A stretch of DNA of 7,761 bases from Candidatus Zixiibacteriota bacterium (GTDB taxonomy: Bacteria; Zixibacteria; MSB-5A5; SM1-73): contig CP070839.1 of assembly GCA_020341875.1 (NCBI GenBank), positions 2,083,338-2,091,098 on the forward strand. The letters run 5' to 3'. Positions within the stretch are counted from its first letter, which is position 1. Every line of letters begins with the position of its first letter. The notes under the pieces were generated by a model, which was given only the letters and a program-made list of their open reading frames with translations, did no database searches and had not been told where the DNA came from. Made by a program: the position numbers and the translations under genes. Shown here one piece after another: positions 1 through 4,894 of this stretch.

Positions 1-1542
1 CCACTCCCCATCAAACACCGGCTCCAACGCCGCCAGGACCCCCCGATGCCCGAATTTCAGGGTCAGGTCCATGTGTCCGTCCGGCCCCTCAGTGGTGCAG
101 TCGCAGCTGTCCTCTCCGGGATCAAAAGGTGTGGCCACATCTTCGTAGTGCCATCTCAGAGGAGAGACTCCCTCAAGCATCACCGTGGCCGGATCCACGC
201 TAGTCGCGTCAAAGTCTTCCGTGCCCAGTATGGCCACAGGGAGCATTCCCTTGGGTTGGGCATTGAACGGGTTAGGACATGACCGGGGCTTGATGTCCAG
301 GTGGACCGGGACAACGATTTCGGGAGAGACCTTTTGCAGGGTGAGCAGCGCCCAGGTTGTGGAAAGAACTGTGTCGCCACCGACCCAGTTGTCCCAATAA
401 TCAGGACCCCAGGAGCCGTTGGAATGCTGCGTGGCCACTATGGAATCGGTTACCTCGTCAAACCAGTCGATCCCGTCGATAAAGTCTATGTTGTAAGCCT
501 CCAATCCCTTCATCAGCGCAAACATAGCCATATAGTTGCCGTGCCAACCCTGATAATCCGCCCACCAGCCACCGGTGGGGGGAACACCGGGCTTATTCCA
601 GGCTACAACCAGATAGTCGAGGGCATCCTGTACCCTCTGGGCACTGACATCATCGCCGTACCACGCCATCTCGAATAACATGTTGCCGGTCTCGAGAATG
701 TTGACGTCAACTTCAGACGTATCATACGGGGGATCGTCGATCCGGTAGGCGCCTCCTCCACCGTCAAATTGTGGATCTCCCACCCCTACGTCGTTCTGAA
801 TATGATCTATCCACAATCCCGGGTCACCCAACTCGTCTTTCACGAACTGAGGAACCGACAGACCGAATCCGTGGGGCGGCGCGGCTGTAGCAAAACCGAG
901 ACCCAGGGTGGCATAGCCGGTGTTGGACCCGTCCGCGGCGAAGGTGCCCGTGGGGTTGTCATCGTAACCCCAGCCTCCCTCCCATATGGTCGAATCCACC
1001 TGGCCGTAAGCCAGGAAGTCCATGATATCTTCCGCAACATCATAGTAGGTCCAGCCGTTCACCGCGCTGCCTGGAACGTCCACCACCCGGTTCGGGGTGT
1101 TGCTCTCGGCGATTGCCATGAGCGCTATGCCTGTCTCGTATGTGTAGTCGCCACCGAAGGCCACCCCAATGCCATCACCGTCTGTGTCGGGATCGCCATG
1201 GGGCTCCACCGAGATGGCCTCAATGGATGCGTCCTGAAACAGATAATAGAACGCCCTCTCCACAACCTCGTGATACATGTAGCCCGTGTCAAAGGGTGTA
1301 TCGTATCCCCTCAGCATGGCATCATGCTCGAACTTCTTGAGGGCGTGCCCGGTTTTCCCAACCTTCCTACCGTCACCCCAGGATCCGGAATCCGGACCAG
1401 ACGCGGTGTTCTGTTTTGCCGCCAGCCTTGCCAAACAGTCATAAATGGCGGCTTGGATCTCGGCTTCAGTGGCTGCCTTCGCGGCGGGAAGGCAGAGTGC
1501 CAAAACCGCCAAAACTGCAACGAATAGACCAAGCTTTTTCAT
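1..1542 (-). CDS. Secreted alpha/alpha-toroid (prenyltransferase/squalene-cyclase-like) repeat protein, C-terminus outside window
   Basis: An uninterrupted frame runs from ATG at 1542 to the left edge, giving 514 visible residues and no stop. AGGAGG lies 5 nt before the ATG (1548-1553). Residues 1-23 form a signal peptide: KK, then a Leu/Val/Ala core, then a PAAKA-like cleavage site. Residues about 50-405 hold at least five or six repeats of terpenoid-cyclase toroid type, e.g. GSWGDG (53-58), ETGIALMAIA (136-145), GGWGYDD (189-195) with SNTGYATLGLGFA, ETGNMLFEMAWYG, GGWWADYQGWHGNYMAMFAL (324-343) and SNGSWGPDYWDNW (374-386). DPDTDGDGIG (117-126) looks like a calcium loop. From about 411 comes a different domain (LDIKPRSCPNPFN, then LPVAILGTEDFD) that I recall from many secreted proteins of candidate phyla. 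No DxDD or other cyclase active-site motif is evident, so an enzymatic role is not claimed; a structural or glycan-facing extracellular role is as likely. A dockerin or sorting domain may lie beyond the edge. Confidence 0.88.
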   Translation of the reverse strand, partial: MKKLGLFVAVLAVLALCLPAAKAATEAEIQAAIYDCLARLAAKQNTASGPDSGSWGDGRKVGKTGHALKKFEHDAMLRGYDTPFDTGYMYHEVVERAFYYLFQDASIEAISVEPHGDPDTDGDGIGVAFGGDYTYETGIALMAIAESNTPNRVVDVPGSAVNGWTYYDVAEDIMDFLAYGQVDSTIWEGGWGYDDNPTGTFAADGSNTGYATLGLGFATAAPPHGFGLSVPQFVKDELGDPGLWIDHIQNDVGVGDPQFDGGGGAYRIDDPPYDTSEVDVNILETGNMLFEMAWYGDDVSAQRVQDALDYLVVAWNKPGVPPTGGWWADYQGWHGNYMAMFALMKGLEAYNIDFIDGIDWFDEVTDSIVATQHSNGSWGPDYWDNWVGGDTVLSTTWALLTLQKVSPEIVVPVHLDIKPRSCPNPFNAQPKGMLPVAILGTEDFDATSVDPATVMLEGVSPLRWHYEDVATPFDPGEDSCDCTTEGPDGHMDLTLKFGHRGVLAALEPVFDGEW

Positions 1543-1670
1543 TTTTTCCTCCTATGAGTCCCCCTGCTTTAGAACTCCGGTTAGAGATTTGCGAACCAGT
1601 TTGACTCAACACTAACCTTCCCCCTCTTGCATTCCCCCTATCTTTGAAATCAGAGCCATCTCCGCCAGTC

Positions 1671-1681
1671 ATCACCTCCTT
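1671..1681 (-). promoter_or_regulatory. Full-length anti-Shine-Dalgarno complement, copy 2
   Basis: On the minus strand this reads AAGGAGGTGAT, an 11-nt perfect complement to the 3' end of bacterial 16S rRNA. It lies about 130 nt upstream of the toroid gene's start, far beyond normal spacing. The nearest ATG is only 2 nt past the AGGAGG core, which is too close for ordinary initiation. That ATG, or the GTG overlapping the motif, would open a roughly 69-codon frame running into the start of the toroid gene in another frame; I do not consider it a gene. The site could act as a ribosome standby site or as the SD of a leader peptide. Confidence 0.45.
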
Positions 1682-1727
1682 CTCTCAAAGTCAAACTGTT
1701 CGACATCAGGCTACCCCTTCCAGCTAA

Positions 1728-1738
1728 ATCACCTCCTT
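1728..1738 (-). promoter_or_regulatory. Full-length anti-Shine-Dalgarno complement, copy 1
   Basis: This is a second minus-strand AAGGAGGTGAT, exactly 57 nt upstream of the other copy and just downstream of the hairpin cluster. A possible 18-codon leader frame starts at the ATG about 25 nt further on, where it has a separate weak AAGGGG site 7 nt ahead, and it ends before the toroid gene. There is no evidence that it is translated beyond the presence of these sites. Confidence 0.45.
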
Positions 1739-1750
1739 TCCTCATGCTGA

Positions 1751-1789
1751 GCAGGCCCATAAAGCCGGTCGTGCAACCTGCATTTCAGG
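1751..1789 (-). promoter_or_regulatory. Mutually exclusive stems in the leader (attenuator/switch-like)
   Basis: In minus-strand order the leader has CCTG (1789-1786), then CAGG (1780-1777, within GCAGG 1781-1777), then CCTGC (1755-1751). The central CAGG can pair either upstream, giving a short 4-bp hairpin, or downstream, giving a 5-bp stem around a 21-nt loop that ends 12 nt before the first anti-SD complement. The stems are short, so chance is a real alternative. Confidence 0.25.
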
Positions 1790-1800
1790 CTACTCCGAAC

Positions 1801-1817
1801 GGTTACATCCTGTAACC
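1801..1817 (-). other. Perfect 7-bp stem, 3-nt loop hairpin in the leader
   Basis: GGTTACA (1801-1807) and TGTAACC (1811-1817) are exact reverse complements around a 3-nt loop. No T-tract follows on either strand, so it is not an intrinsic terminator. Its place in the leader suggests an RNA structural element. Confidence 0.5.
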
Positions 1818-2085
1818 CAGACCTGCCCAAGCTTCTCAGGTGGAATCTTCCGTTTTTCAGAGATCACTCTTAGCCTTACCGTGGGCCTAGGAAAAATGAC
1901 TCAGCCAGGACCTGTCCTTCCTCTGGAGATTTGCACCTATCTCGTGGACCCCAGATTCGCCTAATATCTTGTGAACGCACAGAGGCTATAAGACGCCTAG
2001 CCCCGTTCCCCTGCGTCCATGCAAGGATGCTGTAATGCTTCTGCGCTAAATTAGCTCCCCTTTTGACTCACACCTCTCATCTCCC

Positions 2086-2114
2086 AAGCTACACATCCCC
2101 CGACCCTCTGTCAA
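2086..2114 (-). promoter_or_regulatory. Sigma70-type promoter for the secreted toroid gene
   Basis: On the minus strand a perfect -35 hexamer TTGACA (2114-2109) is followed by exactly 17 nt and then TAGCTT (2091-2086), which keeps the three most conserved -10 positions (T1, A2, T6). Transcription would begin near 2078-2080 and read leftward into the gene starting at 1542, giving a 5' leader of roughly 540 nt. The -10 box matches only 3 of 6 positions, so this is a good candidate rather than a certainty. Confidence 0.5.
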
Positions 2115-2202
2115 GAGAAAAATCCCCCCGAACGATATTTTCTTCGCTTATGCTGTATGTTATCCGAGAAAGATCTGTCTTATCCAGCGGCTGGGCGGCC
2201 CG

Positions 2203-2227
2203 GCCTGCCCGCCTCATGCGGGCAGGC
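2203..2227. repeat. Perfect 10-bp GC-rich palindrome (REP-like or terminator-like)
   Basis: GCCTGCCCGC (2203-2212) and GCGGGCAGGC (2218-2227) are exact reverse complements around the 5-nt loop CTCAT. A further CCCGG/CCGGG pair (2199-2203 and 2236-2240) flanks and slightly overlaps the stem. It lies 60-85 nt past the stop of the DUF72 gene. There is no T-tract on either strand, so it is more likely a dispersed extragenic palindrome or mRNA 3'-end stabiliser than a classic Rho-independent terminator. Confidence 0.6.
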
Positions 2228-2255
2228 TCGCCGGACCGGGTATGTCTTAGGTTTT

Positions 2256-2290
2256 GTGTCCGAAAGTCCTGACCGGCGTCTCGGACCTAC
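2256..2290 (-). repeat. REP-like palindrome, copy A, overlapping the DUF72 stop codon
   Basis: Read on the minus strand it is GTAGGTCCGAGA, then 12 nt, then CTTTCGGACAC. The conserved arms, 12 and 11 nt, are identical to those of the palindrome at 4024-4055, while the loops differ in length and sequence. The stem GTCCGAGA/TTTCGGAC is 8 bp with one G-T wobble. The TAG stop of the DUF72 gene (2289-2287) lies within the GTAGG of the element, so the repeat supplies the end of that reading frame. The overall shape, GTAGGTC...GAC-AC, resembles REP palindromes known from gammaproteobacteria; that comparison is from memory. Confidence 0.6.
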
Positions 2291-3222
2291 TTCTTCCCGA
2301 ACAGATCCTCTTCGCCTTCCATGTTCAGCGGGAATTCCTTCAATTCCGGATACTCTGCAACCAACTCTTTCCAGAACGGGGCATCGATGGGCAGGTCGAG
2401 CTTGTACCTGATCATTATCGCGTTGGCAACAGCCTTGGCGGCGAAGTGGTTGTTCATGTAAACGTAGAGCTTCTTGGTCAAGCCCTTTATCTGGTTTAGC
2501 CCGGTTACGAAAGGCTCGAGCTCTTCTGAGGAGTAAAGGTAATTGTATTTCTCCGCGGCAGATTTATGCTTGAACCACTTCTCCACGTTCCTCCCATGCA
2601 TGCGCAGGTAGAAGATCGGGCCGACAGGTTTGAAGTCCTGCTTTATGGAGAAATTGAACTTGGGCTCGTCTATATAGACCAGACTGGCACCGTAGTTGGT
2701 CAAGGTCTGCTCCGTTACATCCGGCTGGTCACTCCAGCTGCGGTGACGAACCTCGACCGCCATGGGATAGTCTTTGAAATATCCGAGGATCCCGTCCAGT
2801 CCTTCGACATTCTGCTCTGACTGTCGAAAACTCGGGGGGAACTGAATAAGTAGGCATCCGAGCTTCTCTGTTTTCACCAGAGGCTCTAATCCCTTCTTGA
2901 AGGTATCAACGTCATCCTGCGTGACCTGCGGGTCCTCGCCCGTTTTCTTCGCGTACATCCAGGGGTGGGTGAACTTCTGCCAAAGCTTTACAGTGAACTC
3001 AAAATCTGACGGCGTCTTCCTGGCCCAGTTCCAGGCGTAGCCGGGAACAGGAGGACGATAAAAGGTGGAATTGATCTCCACCGTGTTGAATCGCTGGGCA
3101 TAATAGCTCAGTTCGTCCACCTTTCCCGGAGGATAGAAGATTCCGCTCCAGCTCCCTTCAGCGGATCTGGGATACGACCAACCGGAGGTTCCTATTCGGA
3201 GATCATGTTTCTTCCTGCCCAT
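2287..3222 (-). CDS. DUF72 (YecE-family) TIM-barrel protein
   Basis: The protein has 311 residues and family-typical motifs throughout: RIGTSGWSYP (9-18), W.GIFYP followed by YYA..FNTVEINSTFYRPP (40-58), KL...FTH, LLIQFPPSF (124-132), AVEVRHRSW (155-163), YIDEP (183-187), FYLRMHGRN (204-212) with W216, and YVYMNNHFAAKAVANA (253-268). The length is slightly above the 230-280 residues usual for the family. The biochemical role of DUF72 proteins is unsettled; the fold resembles TIM-barrel hydrolases and endonuclease IV-like barrels. I chose ATG 3222 because AAGGAG lies 9 nt upstream and homology begins at once. A frame extension to 3321 has no family-like residues and would run through the proposed promoter. 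The C-terminus ends in a charged tail and its stop codon sits within a palindromic repeat. It is transcribed alone, divergently from the dockerin gene. Confidence 0.92.
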   Translation of the reverse strand: MGRKKHDLRIGTSGWSYPRSAEGSWSGIFYPPGKVDELSYYAQRFNTVEINSTFYRPPVPGYAWNWARKTPSDFEFTVKLWQKFTHPWMYAKKTGEDPQVTQDDVDTFKKGLEPLVKTEKLGCLLIQFPPSFRQSEQNVEGLDGILGYFKDYPMAVEVRHRSWSDQPDVTEQTLTNYGASLVYIDEPKFNFSIKQDFKPVGPIFYLRMHGRNVEKWFKHKSAAEKYNYLYSSEELEPFVTGLNQIKGLTKKLYVYMNNHFAAKAVANAIMIRYKLDLPIDAPFWKELVAEYPELKEFPLNMEGEEDLFGKK

Positions 3223-3258
3223 AAGCACGTGCTCCTTCACAAAGATTGCACTCGAATT

Positions 3259-3288
3259 CAAATATGACTCCTGGCCCTCAGAAGTCAA
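3259..3288 (-). promoter_or_regulatory. Candidate promoter for the DUF72 gene
   Basis: On the minus strand TTGACT (3288-3283, 5 of 6 to consensus) is followed, after 18 nt, by TATTTG (3264-3259). Shifting the -10 by two bases gives CATATT with a 16-nt spacer and 4 of 6 matches. The start point would fall near 3252, about 30 nt before the ATG at 3222, a normal leader length that also supports the short start choice. Confidence 0.4.
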
Positions 3289-3474
3289 GACCTTTCGGCG
3301 CATACCGGTGCCGGACCGCACGGGAATTTGCCAATGCAGAATCGACTGTCATCATTCGAACCAGCCCGGGGAGGTACAGATACGGAATGACTGGCCGATA
3401 TATACCCACGAAGCCATGCGCACAGCCGAACCGGCAAAGGCGGGATTCCTGTGAATCAAAAGAGGAGTCACGGA

Positions 3475-3984
3475 ATGAACAAGATTAAACTGGTACTGAT
3501 GTTCCTGGCGGCCGCTCTTTTGATCCACGCCCTGGTGGTGCCTGCTCAGCCGGGCAAAGATGCCCAACCGAAACAGGCTTCATCGATTGCGCCACAGAGG
3601 AGTCCTCACCTAGGTACCCTCCAAGGATACCAGATGGTCACAGACGCCCTAGACGTTTTTGGAGGAGAATCGGAATCTGACAACTACAGGATTCCGGTCA
3701 ACTCGGGAGGACAGACCTCACCGATCGGTTTCTCCGAGAGCACCAACTGGGGAATGGCTGCAGGCTATGTTTCGGCAACTCGCGTTTCTCGCGGAGATAT
3801 CAACGCGGACGGGATGATTAACGTTGGGGACGTGGTCTCCCTGGTAAACTACCTGTACCGAGACGGGGACGAACCCTGCCCGGTTGAAGCCGGTGACGTC
3901 ACCTGCGATGAGAAAGTGAACGTGGGAGACATCGTCGTCCTGGTGAACTATTTGTTCAGAGACGGAGACCCACCCCCCTGCTGA
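3475..3984 (+). CDS. Secreted dockerin-type protein
   Basis: This 169-residue exported protein starts at ATG 3475, with AGAGGAG 7 nt upstream; the GTG at 3451 lies ahead of that SD and is less likely. Residues 1-24 are a signal peptide ending near VVPAQ. Residues 50-105 contain a motif (GGESESDNYRI...GGQTSPIGFSESTNW...AGYV) I recognise from short secreted proteins of candidate phyla, preceding a sorting or dockerin tail. Two dockerin type I repeats follow, 107-130 (GDINADGMINVGDVVSLVNYL) and 140-163 (GDVTCDEKVNVGDIVVLVNYL). Each has EF-hand-like Ca-binding spacing D.N.D...N..D; the second is degenerate (T and E at ligand positions). C135 and C144 could form a disulfide. The last residues are DPPPC. 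No cohesin partner is in the window, so the dockerin may serve surface attachment or export in this lineage rather than a cellulosome. The gene has no catalytic domain. Confidence 0.85.
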   Translation: MNKIKLVLMFLAAALLIHALVVPAQPGKDAQPKQASSIAPQRSPHLGTLQGYQMVTDALDVFGGESESDNYRIPVNSGGQTSPIGFSESTNWGMAAGYVSATRVSRGDINADGMINVGDVVSLVNYLYRDGDEPCPVEAGDVTCDEKVNVGDIVVLVNYLFRDGDPPPC

Positions 3985-4020
3985 TTCTCGCTCTCCCCGA
4001 GAAATACAGGTTGATGAGAC

Positions 4021-4058
4021 CCCGTAGGTCCGAGATGGCGAAGCCTTTCGGACACGGG
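4021..4058 (+). repeat. REP-like palindrome, copy B, downstream of the dockerin gene
   Basis: The core GTAGGTCCGAGA...CTTTCGGACAC (4024-4055) has the same arms as the element at 2256-2290 and the same orientation relative to the gene before it. Here the hairpin is longer: outer CCCGT/ACGGG (4021-4025 and 4054-4058), a 2-nt AG bulge, then GTCCGAGA/TTTCGGAC (4028-4035 and 4046-4053), with a 10-nt loop TGGCGAAGCC. It starts 36 nt past the dockerin stop. No T-tract follows, so an mRNA-end or REP role is more likely than intrinsic termination. Confidence 0.65.
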
Positions 4059-4066
4059 AAAGACAA

Positions 4067-4190
4067 TGTCATTCTGAGCGCAGCGAGTAATCTGACTGTC
4101 AGCGTGACCAACCATGGCGACGGAGATGTTTCGCTTCCCGGACGGGAGGGCAGACGCCCCCGTCTGGGCGTCTGCTCGCTCAACATGACA
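4067..4190. mobile_element. MITE-like element, 124 bp, with terminal inverted repeats
   Basis: The ends TGTCATTCTGAGCG (4067-4080) and CGCTCAACATGACA (4177-4190) are inverted repeats matching at 12 of 14 positions. Near the right end lies a perfect 9-bp palindrome, CAGACGCCC/GGGCGTCTG (4151-4159 and 4166-4174), with a 6-nt loop. The interior, including the TGTCATTCTGAGCG start and the ACCATGGCGACGGAGATG stretch, closely resembles a non-autonomous repeat I recall being scattered through candidate-phylum and Chloroflexi genomes, often mis-annotated as small proteins. No transposase and no clear target-site duplication are visible. It begins 8 nt after the REP-like palindrome. Confidence 0.7.
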
Positions 4191-4363
4191 CCCCGATGCC
4201 CTCTCCGCCCCGGGCCGAAACACGTCTCGCATTCCTTCCTAAGTGCTGTCGACTTACTCAGAAATTACCTTAGTTTCTTCTGTCCGGCAAAATCGGCGGG
4301 TGGTTTATCCGTATCAGATTGAAGTTAACCGGATTATGTCACCGTTAATAGAGGAGGAGCGCA

Positions 4364-4885
4364 ATGAGCAAGACTCAGGAAAACCTGAAGGCCGCCTTTG
4401 CCGGCGAGTCACAGGCAAGAAACAAGTACACTTTCTTCGCCGAGGTCGCCCGGCAGGAAGGTTATCATTACATTGCGAAGATGTTTGAAGAATCAGCCGA
4501 GAACGAAAAGAATCACGCCAAGGATCACCTCAGGCTTTTGAGCGGCATCGGGGACACTGCGGCAAACCTGAAGGAGGCAATGGAGGGGGAGCATTACGAG
4601 ACTGTCGATATGTACCCCACCTTTGCCAAGGAAGCGGAAGAGGAGGGGAACAAGGAAGCTGCCATACTATTCAAGCAGATTGGAAGAATCGAGCAACACC
4701 ACAGGGACCGGTATAAGCGACTCCTGGAGATGGTCGAGTCGGGAACGGTCTTCAAGAGAGAGCAGCCCATAAAATGGAAATGCAGCGTATGCGGCTTCAC
4801 CTACGAAGGCACCGAGCCTCCGCCGAGATGCCCTGCCTGCAAGAATCCCCGGGAATACTACGAACCGGCAAATATGGATTTATAG
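4364..4885 (+). CDS. rbr: Rubrerythrin
   Basis: Cytoplasmic diiron non-haem peroxidase of 173 residues that reduces hydrogen peroxide to water using electrons from rubredoxin, typical of anaerobes. The N-terminal ferritin-like domain carries the full diiron ligand set seen in Desulfovibrio rubrerythrin: E15 (GES), E48 and H51 (E..NH), E76 and E79 (GEHYE), E110 and H113 (IEQHH). The C-terminal rubredoxin domain has C140/C143 (WKCSVCGFTYEG) and C156/C159 (CPACK) for the Fe(SCys)4 site. Length and domain order are standard. GAGGAGG (4351-4357) sits 6 nt before the ATG. The stop lies 9 nt before the next gene, whose SD overlaps it, so the two are co-transcribed. The 170 nt upstream, right of the MITE, show no convincing promoter or PerR-like box. 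Confidence in family is very high. Confidence 0.97.
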   Translation: MSKTQENLKAAFAGESQARNKYTFFAEVARQEGYHYIAKMFEESAENEKNHAKDHLRLLSGIGDTAANLKEAMEGEHYETVDMYPTFAKEAEEEGNKEAAILFKQIGRIEQHHRDRYKRLLEMVESGTVFKREQPIKWKCSVCGFTYEGTEPPPRCPACKNPREYYEPANMDL

Positions 4886-4890
4886 GGAGG
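4884..4890 (+). promoter_or_regulatory. Ribosome binding site overlapping the rubrerythrin stop
   Basis: AGGGAGG begins inside the TAG stop of rubrerythrin (4883-4885) and is followed 4 nt later by the ATG at 4895. Such overlap usually couples translation of the two genes and is the basis for calling an operon. Confidence 0.7.
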
Positions 4891-4894
4891 CGAT

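Larger units (their letters stand above)
1543..2085 (-). other. Long structured 5' leader / non-coding region
   Basis: No protein-like frame is visible here on either strand. Read on the minus strand, as the leader of the toroid gene, it contains a perfect 7-bp stem-loop (1801-1817), a set of mutually exclusive stems (1751-1789), a small CTCA/TGAG hairpin (1741-1751), two full anti-SD complements (1728-1738 and 1671-1681), and finally the gene's own SD. The structured part is clustered at 1741-1841, directly upstream of the first anti-SD complement. This resembles a regulatory leader, but it matches no riboswitch class I know; in particular the cyclic-di-GMP-I consensus does not fit. Confidence 0.4.

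Noticed and set aside
769..1527. Plus-strand open frame of 252 codons
   Set aside because: It lies wholly antisense to the toroid gene, whose minus frame has a signal peptide, an SD and clear repeats. The plus frame has no domain-like features.
1466..1675. 69-codon minus frame starting within the second anti-SD complement and overlapping the toroid gene
   Set aside because: Its GTG start lies inside the SD and the following ATG is only 2 nt from it. The peptide is Gly/Ser/Arg-rich without domain features. It is kept only as a possible leader signal.
1671..1738. ATCACCTCCTT on the plus strand read as 16S rRNA 3' ends
   Set aside because: The flanking sequence does not continue as 16S rRNA; only the anti-SD segment matches.
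3948..4232. Minus-strand frames of 94 and 76 codons across the intergenic region
   Set aside because: They are produced by the MITE-like element and the REP palindrome. Peptides of this type, containing CAQND and RNISVAMVGHADS-like text, are recurrent annotation artefacts of such repeats.
4265..4293. Possible rubrerythrin promoter TTACCT, 17 nt, CAAAAT
   Set aside because: Only 3 of 6 and 4 of 6 consensus matches; chance occurrence is likely in this AT-richer stretch.
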